Assembly: GCA_037783545.1 (NCBI GenBank)
Contig: JBBELK010000564.1
Span: 186,001 to 250,000, forward strand
Direction of reading: 5' to 3'
DNA: 64,000 bases
From: Henricia sp. BOLD:AAB3569
Lineage: Eukaryota; Echinodermata; Asteroidea; Spinulosida; Echinasteridae
Both the position numbers and the translations under genes were made by a program. The notes under the pieces are model-generated. The model worked only from the letters and a program-made list of their open reading frames with translations, did not search any database and was not told the origin of the DNA. Shown one piece after another: positions 11,761 to 24,150 of the stretch; within the stretch, counting starts at the first letter, position 1, and the number at the start of each line of letters is the position of its first letter.

Positions 11761-12530
11761 TCACCCTAAAATCGTGCGATAATTGTACGCATGTCGTAGG
11801 ACAGTCGTACGACATGGCCACGAGCGAAAAAAATACCCAAGACAACATTTTGACTTTGATCCAGACCAAAACCTCACGACAGTCCTCTACGACGCTATTT
11901 TTCGTCGCAGGACACCAAAATATCGTAGCAGCCCCACCCTCATTATTCATTTTTGTCGGCAAAATCATGCTACTGTCGGGAAATTCATGGCGTTGTCGAC
12001 AAAATAATTTAATAAATGGAAGAATTAAAGTGACAGCACTGCTCATCAAAACGCTATACGGATATCGGCACAATGCTATTACGGCGCTGTTAATGCGTAC
12101 ATTATTATTATTATGTGTTTTCCCGCGAGAAAATTTAAAAATCAATGCATGGTTTTTGTGAATGGTAAAAAAAATCATCTTCTACAAAAATCTTCTCCGA
12201 CAAAAGTACCATATGATTGTAAACGGGAGAATCGTGTGGTGCATTGCTACCAACACTTTTAGTCGAGCTTTTCTTGTCAACTCGTGAAGTAAAATTTGGG
12301 GAAACTGCAAATTATTTAAACCATAGTAATCTGACAGCTTTGGGACAATGAAAAATGGGACATATTATGCCATTCCACCTGGTAGTTGTTTGAACTAGAT
12401 ATCCGTTTGAGTATGACGTTACAAAGATTTCAGTCTTCCTGATTAGAAAATCTACTCAAACTACTGCACCTAGCTGACCCTTTATTGTCTAGACTAGTTA
12501 TTTTTGACTAAGTTTCTTTTAGAGTGTAAA

Positions 12531-13185
12531 GCGGGCCTCCCACTGTGCGATTTTGGCCACGAATTTCCTACGATTAAGTACGATTGTGTGTAGAGTCTAT
12601 AGATAGTCTCTGGTAATCGTACCAATTCGTAGGAAATTCGTGAAAAAAATCGCACAGTGGGAGGCCCGCTTAAAGGGGGCCTCCCACTGTGCGATATTTG
12701 CCACGAATTTCCTACGAATTGGTACGATTTGTTACGATTACCAGAGACTGTCTATATAGACTCTACACACAATCGTACCAAATCGTACCCAATCTAATTT
12801 CCTACGAATTGGTACGATTATCGGAGACTGCCTATAGACTCTACACACAATCGTACCCATTCGTAGCTAATTCGTGGCAAAAATCGCACAGTGGGAGGCC
12901 TACCACTGTGCGATTTTTGCCACGAATTTCCTACGAATTGGTACGATTATCGGAGACTGCCTATACACTCTACACACAATCGTACCAAATCGTAGCTAAT
13001 CGTACCTAATTCGTGGCCGAAATCGCACAGTGGGAGGCCCGCTTAAAGCGGGCCTCCCACTGTGCGATTTTGGCCACGAATTTCCTACGATTGGGTACGA
13101 CTTGGTACGATTGTGTGTAGAGTCTATAGACAGTCTCTGGTAATCGTATACCAATTCGTAGGAAATTCGTGGCAAAAATCGCACA
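12531..13185. mobile_element. Cluster of about four small palindromic MITEs
   Basis: Each unit of about 140-200 bases starts with GGCCTCCCACTGTGCGAT and ends with its complement, enclosing CACGAATTTCCTACGAATTG and its complement. One copy runs 12531-12672; others are butted together to 13185, the last lacking the final bases of its end. The internal AGAGTCTATAGA and AGACTCTACACAC words are also inverted. Confidence 0.85.
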
Positions 13186-13604
13186 GAAAAGTAGGCCTAT
13201 AAGGAATTATTGCGTCAGTCCAAATGATGTTAAGTATACATTTTCCACATTCACGACGTGGTATGCACCATATAAGTGCGTTTCCCGAAGACACACTAAA
13301 TCTCTTAGCGTGCTCGGGGAACCGACGACCTGGCCTCCTGCATGCCAGGCAGCACTCGACCATCGAGCATGCCGATGGCAAATGGCGGGTTCGATGGTCC
13401 TACAGCGGGTGACTGCATGTAATTTACGTGAGGTTTTGCTGTTCGTAATTTTGGTCACAAAGTAACTATAATACACGGTTTTAACGGCTCCCCGGACGTG
13501 CTATAGGGCCTACGGATGTTAATCATGTTGCCGAAAGTCTGGTCATATACCGTTAAAATGACAACGTCGATATTCAATTTGGACACGTTCTATGTAAAAG
13601 AGCA

Positions 13605-13750
13605 TAAACGACAGCTCGTTTTCAAGTGATAATTTCACTCTTTTTAGTGGATATTTTACTCATTTAGAGTGTGTTTTAACTCTCTTATAGAGTGAAAAAG
13701 CACTCTAAAAGAGCGAAATATTCACTCCAAAACGAGCTGTCTCTTATATG
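13605..13750. repeat. Hairpin with CAGCTCGTTTT arms
   Basis: ACAGCTCGTTTT at the left is inverted as AAAACGAGCTGT at the right. Between them TTTCACTCTTTT and AGAGTGAAA words pair as well. Confidence 0.7.
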
Positions 13751-14049
13751 GCTCTTAAAAGAATGGTTTTCACCCTTTGACATTTAGAGAGCTACCTGCT
13801 TTTTGCTGAAGCGAAACGTTAGACAAGGTTGGCATATTTTATGAACGTTGCTGAACGTGTTACGTTAATGGAACAAATACCGGCTGTGAACAGAGAAAGG
13901 AACATTTCCAGACCACAGCCAGGAAAGTGACGTCAAACGTGCCTCGTCGTCCCTGTTCGATAACAAGAACAATGTTATATACGTGTAGAAAGGAAATTAT
14001 TTAAAATTGTTGAATTCTGCCTTAAGTACCACCCTGAAAAGGTGAATGA

Positions 14050-14270
14050 AGGACCCAAACATTGCAAGAGAGTTCCAAGCTGAACTTGGTGGAAGGTTCG
14101 CATCCCTGTTGTTGCTGGATGGTAGCAGACAGAAGGATTCAAGAAGTGCATGAATGAATCGGCAATGAAAGTTTTGGGGAAGAAGAAGACCGGCAAGAAA
14201 TCATGGATCACAGAAGAAGTTTGGAAAAAGTGTAATAAGCGCAAAGAATTCTGACAAGCGATAGGAAGCG
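14050..14270 (+). mobile_element. Decayed LINE fragment
   Basis: Broken plus-strand frames read AREFQAELGGRFASL and then AMKVLGKKKTGKKSWITEEV WKK, which is the linker between endonuclease and reverse transcriptase in many LINEs (VLG-x-KK then W-I-x-x-x-x-W). Frames shift in between, so it is dead. Ends are indistinct. Confidence 0.55.
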
Positions 14271-14329
14271 CGGAAACTCTGCTGTAATTGAAGATAATAA
14301 TGGAAAGATTCTCAGGATGAAAGAAAAGA

Positions 14330-15290
14330 AGTAGATACAGTTGTTGTCAGAAGTTTACATATACAACTGTGTTACAACTGGTGTTCTTAAACTTGCGTTG
14401 TCACCATTTTTGTAACATTCTTTACTAAAGTAGTGATTTTTTGGAATTTCTCACGCGCTTGCAGTACTTAAAACATAGCTTGCACACCTTGCAATGGTTC
14501 GGGTAGCCCTGTTTACTATGAGTGATGATAGTAGTGGTGTACATGTATGTAGACTTCAACTGTATATGGTATGTACATTCTGAGTGTGGCACCTTGAAAA
14601 AAAAAATTTTTGATAATTTTCTGGAAACATAAAAATTATTTTTAAAATTAGACATCAACGAAAAAAATTGACCAACGTTTAGTTATCGAAAAATTGCTGT
14701 CAATATTTATAATTATTTGCCAATAATTCAAGGCGTAGACCTGCTCAAGTCTGACCTCCCGTGCTTGGTCTGCAACGCGCAGCGCACAATGCGACCTCCA
14801 TACCGATGGCCATGCCAAATATTCTGAGACAGAAGAAAAGAGATCTGACAGACCACCAGTCCAGAGGGCGCGCCGCATACCAAAAAAACCCGGCGTTTTT
14901 CGCAGGGTTGCCGAAGCCTAAAATACAAAGTATGATGTTTTGTCGTTAAAATAAATAAAATGCTTTAAAAATTCGTTCGGAGGAAAACGTCAACCAAATT
15001 TGCTGAGAAGCACGGACAATATACTAAATAGATGGCGAAAGTACTGCGATGAACTCTACAACTATGCATCCGATAAAAATATATTTATTAAACTATAATT
15101 ATTGTTTGTTACGTCGACAAAAACCACGATGTTTGGTTTTGATATATTTGTTTTAGTGTGAGCCATGTCAGAGATGTCAACTTATATGTCTGTTTTGGCC
15201 GAATCCGTTATATTATGAGATAAACACATGCAGGGCTTTTCCGCATTATTACAATTAAAATAAAATTTTAGGGTCATTGGTCATTATCCT
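14330..15290. other. AT-rich gene-free stretch
   Basis: No recognised gene. A GC-richer patch at 14740-14900 has an open minus-strand frame, but with no domain I recognise. Confidence 0.4.
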
Positions 15291-15354
15291 TTTTTGTGTT
15301 AATCCAAGCCAATTGCACGTCCAAGATAAAACGCATTAATCCCGTCATAGTATA

Positions 15355-17000
15355 TCTCACCACTTTCAAAACGCAGGCGAACATCCGATTGACCAATAGG
15401 AAACGAAGTCAAATATCATCAACTTTATTGTTATGCCTGACCACATAATGCCAATGACCTCATCGTGGTATCTCTTGCCACTTTTAAATTATAGGCCAAC
15501 ATCTGTTTGACCAATAGGAAACGAGGTCGGAGGACATATAGTCTTCAATCTTTGTACAGCCTGACCATACCCAACCATACATGTAATGCCACTGTCCCAT
15601 TCTGGTATGTTTTACCATGTATTGTGGGCCAACATCTGTTTGAAAAATAAGGAGCGAGGTCAAAGATCATCGTCTTAATTTGTGTGCAGCTTTACCATAT
15701 CCAACCATAATTTCATACTGGTGTCTCTTAAGCCCCCGTCACACTTATTGGAATTAGCAGGAATCAAGCAGAACCAGCCGAAATGAAAACTTTTCAAATT
15801 TCGTGCCACATTCGGGCGGGAATTTCAAACTGACCAACATTCTTACAGCTTTGTAAGAATGCCGTTCGAATACTTAGAATGCGCTTCGAACCCGCCTCAA
15901 TGATTCTTGCACATTCCGGGTGTATTAGCTTTCGAACGCAGTTCAAATGTAGTTGGAAAACAGTAGGAATACCTAGAATGCTGTTAGAATTAAGAATATT
16001 AAGAATGCACTTCGAATGCCGTACGAGTGCGGTTCGATTGCTGCCCGAATACCACCCGAAGTCTGGTTAGAAGGTGCCTCGAATGCTGTACGAATTCACC
16101 TCAAATGCAGTCAGAACGCTCCCGGAATAGCCGCCGAATATGTTTCGAACGTCTAAGAATTCAAAGAGAATGCAGCTCGAATACTTAGAATGTACTTTGA
16201 ATGTGCTTAGAATGTAACACGAATGTCCCGAGTGTACAAGAATGCCACCGGAATGGTCCCCGATAGGGTATCAAACGCTGCCGAATCTAGCATTTTCATC
16301 AGTCTCAGCCATGGACCCCCTGGACCATGTTGCTTTGCGGCAGATAGCCGCGTTTTTATCCGATTCGGTGGTGTTCTGAATTACGTCCGGACTCATTCAA
16401 GGGCCAATCGTTCCGACTGCATTCGAGATGTATTCGAGCGGCAATCGAAATATTCAGAGGCATTCGAAGTGCATTCCAGCTGAACTATTTTAATATCGAA
16501 ATAGATTCCGGCAGCAATCGAGATGCACTCGAGGTGCATTCCGGCTCATTCGAGGCACATTCGGGACATTCTGGCAGGATTGCCATGGCTTGCCGGCCAT
16601 TTCGATTTTTCCCTCTAACGCGATCAGAATGTTTCGAATTCTGTTGGAATGCCGTAAGAATATTTATAATGCAGTTAGAATACACTTCGAATGCCGTTCG
16701 ATATTTCTCCTCTTCGAATGCACCTCGAATGTTTTGAGCATGAGCAAAACATTCGGGCCGGCCACAAGAATGGGCCCAAATGTTTGGAATGCACTCAGAA
16801 TGCAGTCATAATTTTCAAAATGCACTTCGAATATCCCGGAATATACGAATAATTGTTATTCCGACGGCATTCCGGCTCATTCCCCCTCTAGTGTGACTGT
16901 TGGGTATTGCCACTTTCAAATTATAGGCTAACACTTGTTTGACCAAAAGGAAACGAGGTCAAAAAATGATCGTTTTAATTGTTGGACAGTTTGACCATAG
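15355..17000. repeat. Diverged tandem repeat, about 115-130 bp, interrupted
   Basis: Three diverged units share CCACTTTCAAATTATAGGC, GACCAATAGGAAACGAGGTC and CCTGACCATA words (from about 15358, 15478 and 15605). A fourth lies at 16908-17000, after an inserted element (15732-16893). Confidence 0.7.
15732..16893. mobile_element. 1.16-kb inverted-repeat element rich in GAATGC words
   Basis: The left end CCCCCGTCACACTTATTGGA pairs with the right end (AGTGTGAC, GAATGCC complement). The interior is a dense run of diverged short motifs, mostly GAATGC, CGAATG or TAGAATG every 10-25 bases on the left half and their complements (GCATTCG) on the right half. It has no coding capacity. It interrupts a tandem repeat, so it is younger than that repeat. 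Confidence 0.65.
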
Positions 17001-17010
17001 GTCTATATAC

Positions 17011-20000
17011 GCGTGTGGGCAGAGCTTATAAAGTACGTGTAACTTTGGAAGCAAATCTTAGTGGATAACGCTATGTTAAATGTAATGTTACAAGGGTTAA
17101 CTATAACTCTTGACACACCTTCCACGATTTAGCCAACTAAATTCCTTCAAAATTAAAAATTTTAGAGGTAGGATCCGGCTCGCTAAGATCACTAACGTGC
17201 GTGTACTCATATATTACTTCCGATGCGTGTGGGCATATAAGCTATACGTGTAACTTTGGAAGCACATTTTCGGACAGTGGATAACGATATGTTAAATGTA
17301 TTGTAACAAGGGTTAACTATGACTCTTCAGTCACCTACCACAGTTTAGCCGACTAATTTCCTTCAAAATTGAAAATGTTAGAGGTAGGATCCGGCTCGCC
17401 ATATGATCACTAACGTGCGTGTACTATATATTACTTCCGCTGCGGGTGGGCAGAGCTTATAAACTACGTGTAACTTTGGAAGCATATTTTCGGGCAGTGG
17501 AAAACGCTATGTTAAATGTAATGTAACAGCGGTTAACTATGACTCTTCACTCACCTACCACAGTTTAGCCGACTCATTTCCTTCAAAATTGAAAATTTTA
17601 CAGGTAGGATCCGGCTCGCCATAAATCACCAACGTGCGTGCGTGTATACTCCTATACTTCCGCTGCGGGTGGGCAGAGCTTATAAATTACGTGTAAATTT
17701 GCAAGCAGATTTCCGGGCAGTGGAAAGCGCTATGTTAAATGCAATGTAACAGTGGTTAACTATGACTCTTCAGTCACCTACCACAGTTTAGCCGACTAAT
17801 TTCCTTCAAAATTTAAAATGTTAGAGGTAGGATCCGGCTTTCAATATACGTGCGCCGGGCTGCTAGCTGAACTTCCATTACGCGACAGAGGGCACGAGCC
17901 TTTCATAAACGAGCAACTTTGGAAACAAATTTTTGGACAGTGGAAAACGCTATGTTATATGTAATGTAACAGCGGTTAACTATGACTCTTCATTCACCTA
18001 CCACAGTTTATCCGACTAGTTTCCTTCAAAATTAAACATTTTGGAGGTAGGATCCGGCTCGCCATAATGATCACTAACGTGCGTGCGTGTACTCCTATAC
18101 TTCCGCTGCGGGTGCATGGGCAGAGCTTATAAACTACGTGTAACTTTGGAAGCAAATTTTCGGACATCGGAAAACGCTATGTTAAATGTAATGTAACAGC
18201 GGTTAACTATGACTCTTCACTCACCTACCACAGTTTAGCCGACTCATTTCCTTCAAAATTAAAAATTTTAGAGGTAGGATCCGGCTCGACATATGATCAC
18301 TAACGTGCGTGCGTGTACTCCTATATACTTCCGCTGCGGGTGGGCAGAGCTTATAAACTACGTGTAACTTTGGAAGCAGCTTTTCGGACAGTGGAAAACG
18401 CTATGTTAAATGTAATGTAACAGTGATTAACTATGACTCTTCACTCACCTACCACAGTTTAGCCGACTAGTTTCCTTCAAAATTAAACATTTTAGAGGTA
18501 GGATCCGGTTTTCAATATACGTGCGCCGGGCTGCTGAACTTCCATTACGCGACGAAGGGCACGAGCCTTTCATAAACGTGCAACTTTGGAAGCAAATTTT
18601 CGGACAGTAGAAAGCGCTATGTTAAATGTAATGTAACAGTGATTAACTATGACTCTTCATTCACCTACCACAGTTTATCCGACTAGTTTCCTTCAAAATT
18701 AAAAATTTTAGAGCTAGGATCCGGCTCGACATATGATCACTAACGTGCGTGCGTGTACTCCTATATACTTCCGCTGCGGGTGGGCAGAGCTTATAAACTA
18801 CGTGTAACTTTGGAAGCAGCTTTTCGGACAGTGGAAAACGCTATGTTAAATGTAATGTAACAGTGATTAACTATGACTCTTCACTCACCTACCACAGTTT
18901 AGCCGACTCATTTCCTTCAAAATTAAAAATTTTAGAGGTAGGATCCGGCTCGCCATATGATCAATAACGTGCGTGTAGGCCTACTATATATTACTTCCGC
19001 TGCGGGTGGGCAGAGCTTATAAACTACGTGTAACTTTGGAAGCATATTTTCGGACAGTGGAAAACGCTATGTTAAATATAATGTAACAGTGATTAACTAT
19101 GACTCTTCACTCAGCTACCACAGTTTAGCCGACTAATTTCCTTCAAAATTAACAATGTTAGATGTAGGATCCGGCTCGCTATATGATCACCAACGTGCGT
19201 GCGTGTACTCCTACTTCCGCTGCGGGTGGGCAGAGCTTATAAACTAGGTGCAACTTTGGAAGCAAATTTTCGGACAGTGGATAACGCTATGTTAAATGTA
19301 ATGTAACAAGGGTTACCTATGACCCTTCAGTCACCTACCACAGTTTAGCTGACTAATTTCCTTCCAAATTGAACATTTTAGAGGTAGGATCCGGCTTTCA
19401 ATATACGTGCGCCGGGCTGCTATACTTCCATTACGCGACGGACGGCACGAGCCTTTCATAAACGTGCAACTTCGGAAGCAAATTTTCAGACAGTGAAAAG
19501 CGCTATGTTAAATGTAATGTAACAGTGGTTAACTATGACTCTTCACTCACCTGCCACAGTTTAGCCGACTAATTTCCTTCAAAATTAAAAATTTTAGAGC
19601 TAGGATCCGGCTCGACATATGATCACTAACGTGCGTGCGTGTACTCCTTTACTTCCGCTGCGTGTGGGCAGCGATTATAAACTACGTGTAACTTTGGAAA
19701 CAAATTTTCGGACAGTGGATAACGCTATGTTAAATGTAATGTAACAGTGATTAACTATGACTCTTCACTCACCTACCACAGTTTAGCCGACTCATTTCCT
19801 TCAAAATTAAAAATTTTAGAGGTAGGATCCGGCTCGACATATGATCACTAACGTGCGTGCGTGTACTCCTATATACTTCCGCTGCGTGTGGGCAGCGATT
19901 ATAAACTACGTGTAACTTTGGAAACAAATTTTTCGGACAGTGGAAAACGCTATGTTAAATGTAATGTAACAGTGATTAACTATGACTCTTCACTCACCTA

Positions 20001-23000
20001 CCACAGTTTAGCCGACTCATTTCCTTCAAAATTAAAAATTTTAGAGGTAGGATCCGGCTCGACATATGATCACTAACGTGCGTGCGTGTACTCCTATATA
20101 CTTCCGCTGCGTGTGGGCAGCGATTATAAACTACGTGTAACTTTGGAAACAAATTTTCGGACAGTGGAAAACGCTATGTTAAATGTAATGTAACAGTGAT
20201 TAACTATGACTCTTCACTCACCTACCACAGTTTAGCCGACTAGTTTCCTTCAAAATTAAACATTTTAGAGGTAGGATCCGGTTTTCAATATACGTGCGCC
20301 GGGCTGCTGAACTTCCATTACGCGACGAAGGGCACGAGCCTTTCATAAACGTGCAACTTTGGAAGCAAATTTTCGGACAGTAGAAAGCGCTATGTTAAAT
20401 GTAATGTAACAGTGATTAACTATGACTCTTCATTCACCTACCACAGTTTATCCGACTAGTTTCCTTCAAAATTAAAAATTTTAGAGCTAGGATCCGGCTC
20501 GACATATGATCACTAACGTGCGTGCGTGTACTCCTATATACTTCCGCTGCGGGTGGGCAGAGCTTATAAACTACGTGTAACTTTGGAAGCAGCTTTTCGG
20601 ACAGTGGAAAACGCTATGTTAAATGTAATGTAACAGTGATTAACTATGACTCTTCACTCACCTACCACAGTTTAGCCGACTCATTTCCTTCAAAATTAAA
20701 AATTTTAGAGGTAGGATCCGGCTCGCCATATGATCACTAACGTGCGTGTAGGCCTACTATATATTACTTCCGCTGCGGGTGGGCAGAGCTTATAAACTAC
20801 GTGTAACTTTGGAAGCATATTTTCGGACAGTGGAAAACGCTATGTTAAATATAATGTAACAGTGATTAACTATGACTCTTCACTCAGCTACCATAGTTTA
20901 GCCGACTAATTTCCTTCAAAATTAACAATGTTAGATGTAGGATCCGGCTCGCTATATGATCACCAACGTGCGTGCGTGTACTCCTACTTCCGCTGCGGGT
21001 GGGCAGAGCTTATAAACTAGGTGCAACTTTGGAAGCAAATTTTCGGACAGTGGATAACGCTATGTTAAATGTAATGTAACAAGGGTTACCTATGACCCTT
21101 CAGTCACCTACCACAGTTTAGCTGACTAATTTCCTTCCAAATTGAACATTTTAGAGGTAGGATCCGGCTTTCAATATACGTGCGCCGGGCTGCTATACTT
21201 CCATTACGCGACGGACGGCACGAGCCTTTCATAAACGTGCAACTTCGGAAGCAAATTTTCGGACAGTGAAAAGCGCTATGTTAAATGTAATGTAACAGTG
21301 GTTAACTATGACTCTTCACTCACCTGCCACAGTTTAGCCGACTAATTTCCTTCAAAAGTAAAAATTTTAGAGGTAGGATCCGGCTCGCTATATGATTACT
21401 AACGTGCGTGTATGCGTGTACTCCTATACTTCCGCTTTGGGTGGGCAGAGCTTATAAACTACGTGTAACTTTGGAAGCAAATTTTCGGACAGTGGAAAAC
21501 GCTATGTTAAATGTAATGTAACAGTGATTAACTATGACTCTTCACTCACCTACCACAGTTTAGCCGACTCATTTCCTTCAAAATTAAAAATTTTAGAGGT
21601 AGGATCCGGCTCGACATATGATCACTAACGTGCGTGCGTGTACTCCTATATACTTCCGCTGCGGGTGGGCAGAGCTTATAAACTACGTGTAACTTTGGAA
21701 ACAAATTTTCGGACAGTGGAAAACGCTATGTTAAATATAATGTAACAGTGATTAACTATGACTCTTCACTCACCTACCACAGTTTATCCGACTAGTTTCC
21801 TTCAAAATTAAAAATTTTAGAGCTAGGATCCGGCTCGACATATGATCACTAACGTGCGTGCGTGTACTCCTTTACTTCCGCTGCGTGTGGGCAGCGATTA
21901 TAAACTACGTGTAACTTTGGAAACAAATTTTCGGACAGTGGATAACGCTATGTTAAATGTAATGTAACAGTGATTAACTATGACTCTTCACTCACCTACC
22001 ACAGTTTAGCCGACTCATTTCCTTCAAAATTAAAAATTTTTGAGGTAGGATCCGGCTCGACATATGATCACTAACGTGCGTGCGTGTACTCCTATATACT
22101 TCCGCTGCGTGTGGGCAGCGATTATAAACTACGTGTAACTTTGGAAACAAATTTTCGGACAGTGGAAAACGCTATGTTAAATGTAATGTAACAGTGATTA
22201 ACTATGACTCTTCACTCACCTACCACAGTTTAGCCGACTCATTTCCTTCAAAATTAAAAATTTTAGAGGTAGGATCCGGCTCGACATATGATCACTAACG
22301 TGCGTGCGTGTACTCCTATATACTTCCGCTGCGTGTGGGCAGCGATTATAAACTACGTGTAACTTTGGAAACAAATTTTCGGACAGTGGAAAACGCTATG
22401 TTAAATGTAATGTAACAGTGATTAACTATGACTCTTCACTCACCTACCACAGTTTAGCCGACTAGTTTCCTTCAAAATTAAACATTTTAGAGGTAGGATC
22501 CGGTTTTCAATATACGTGCGCCGGGCTGCTGAACTTCCATTACGCGACGAAGGGCACGAGCCTTTCATAAACGTGCAACTTTGGAAGCAAATTTTCGGAC
22601 AGTAGAAAGCGCTATGTTAAATGTAATGTAACAGTGATTAACTATGACTCTTCATTCACCTACCACAGTTTATCCGACTAGTTTCCTTCAAAAAAATTAA
22701 AAATTTTAGAGCTAGGATCCGGCTCGACATATGATCACTAACGTGCGTGCGTGTACTCCTATATACTTCCGCTGCGGGTGGGCAGAGCTTATAAACTACG
22801 TGTAACTTTGGAAGCAGCTTTTCGGACAGTGGAAAACGCTATGTTAAATGTAATGTAACAGTGATTAACTATGACTCTTCACTCACCTACCACAGTTTAG
22901 CCGACTCATTTCCTTCAAAATTAAAAATGTTAGAGGTAGGATCCGGCTCGCCATATGATCACTAACGTGCGTGTAGGCCTACTATATATTACTTCCGCTG

Positions 23001-23395
23001 CGGGTGGGCAGAGCTTATAAACTACGTGTAACTTTGGAAGCATATTTTCGGGCAGTGGATAACGCTATGTTAAATGTAATGTAACAGCAGTTAACTATGA
23101 CTCTTCACTCACCTACCACAGTTTAGCCGACTCATTTCCTTCAAAATCAAAAATTTTAGAGGTAGGATCCGGCTCGACATATGATCACTAAGGTGCGTGC
23201 GTGTACTCCTCTACTTCCGTTGCGTGTGGACAGAGCTTATAAACTACGTGTAACTTTGGAAACACATTGTCGGACAGTGGTAAACGCTATGTTAAATGTA
23301 ATGTAACAGCGGTTAACTATGACTCTTCATTCACCTACCACAGTTTATCCGACTAGTTTTCTTCAAAATTAAAAATTTTACAGGTAGGATCCGGC
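17011..23395 (-). repeat. Right array of the 221-bp unit, about 29 copies
   Basis: The same unit as at 9031-11760 but inverted; GGATCC sites run from 17172 to 23388 about every 221 bases. A divergent unit type recurs at 17831, 18501, 19388, 20275, 21160 and 22498. The blocks beginning at 18501 and 20275 are almost identical over about 1.77 kb (eight units), and part recurs at 22498, so the array grew by recent higher-order duplication. Confidence 0.95.
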
Positions 23396-23875
23396 TGGCT
23401 ACATGATCATTAACGTATACATGTATGTGTGAGCATGTTATAGTCGGCTCCATGGTTGGGTTTCTTGGACTATACCATGATCTACAGAGTTAAATCACGA
23501 AAAATGTAAAACCAAGAACAATAAAGACGACAAGGGCAACGTTTACACATGCCCACTAACAAAAGCGGCAATTTACACAGATTAAGGGTCATTTCAAAAG
23601 AAAGATCCGGCGTGCATGGGAAACAATCAGGAGAAACAATTTCTTTTTTATTAGTGGCCTGCACTTCACAATGCATTGGGAGCATTGACGGGTCAGTATC
23701 TCTTCGGAAATTTCACTTTGTGGAATGGCGATGTGCTGTATGATTAAAAAACGGGGCCGTACATGGTGGTAAAAGGTATCTAAGCGTAATTAGAAGTAAA
23801 ACTAAGCACTTTATGTTCGTTAAATAGCCATTTTTGAATAAGATCCGGAAGATCCGGAAGGATCCGGAGGGTCCG
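23396..23875 (-). repeat. Right inverted terminal block of the giant element
   Basis: Inverted copy of 8548-9030, ending in spaced GATCCGGAAG words. Its end lies 171 bases before the PXMP2 start codon. Confidence 0.85.
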
Positions 23876-24046
23876 TTTTCCACCCAGACCCCTTGCACCT
23901 GTACCTGCTATTTGCTGCTTTGCGTTGTTTACATAGCTACTAAGCGCCTACACAATGTACTTTTTGATTTGTTTTGTTTAGTTTCGTCATCCTCCATGGT
24001 TTCGTCAGTATTTCACTGGAGCGCCCATGTCCACACATACCCCAGA

Positions 24047-24150
24047 ATGTCAGTTCATATTTCCAAAGAAGATGCATTCCACAAACGACTTTTGGCAGAA
24101 TATTTGCGGTTATTAAAAACCTATCCGATTTTAACAAAATCAGTTACAAG
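24047..24150 (+). CDS. PXMP2: PXMP2 exon 1
   Basis: Starts MSVHISKEDAFHKRL and ends within the serine codon of KSVTS, at donor GTGAGT. Human PXMP2 has YPVLTKAATSG here. Confidence 0.85.

Larger units (their letters stand above)
11761..17010. other. Spacer of the giant element
   Basis: Between the two inverted arrays. Contents: unassigned sequence (11761-12530), a cluster of small palindromic MITEs (12531-13185), a hairpin (13605-13750), a decayed LINE fragment (14050-14270), an AT-rich gene-free stretch (14330-15290), and an interrupted tandem repeat with a 1.16-kb inverted-repeat element inside it (15355-17000). No transposase was recognised. Confidence 0.6.
8548..23875. mobile_element. Giant foldback-like element with inverted 221-bp arrays
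   Basis: The two ends are inverted copies: CGGACCTTCCGGATCCTTCC at 8548 and the complement of CGGACCCTCCGGATCC at 23875. Each end has about 480 bases of non-tandem subterminal sequence, then an array of a 221-base unit, inverted between the sides (13 units left, 29 right). A 5.2-kb spacer lies between. The architecture matches foldback elements such as sea urchin TU and Drosophila FB, but is far larger than most. No transposase was seen, so it would move only with outside help. No convincing target duplication was found. An alternative is an inverted segmental duplication of a satellite, but matching ends and subterminal blocks favour an element. Confidence 0.7.

Noticed and set aside
23834-24046. 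Upstream extension of the PXMP2 reading frame as an N-terminal domain.
   Set aside because: It runs into the terminus of a mobile element and is not present in PXMP2 proteins; the start at 24047 gives the expected length.
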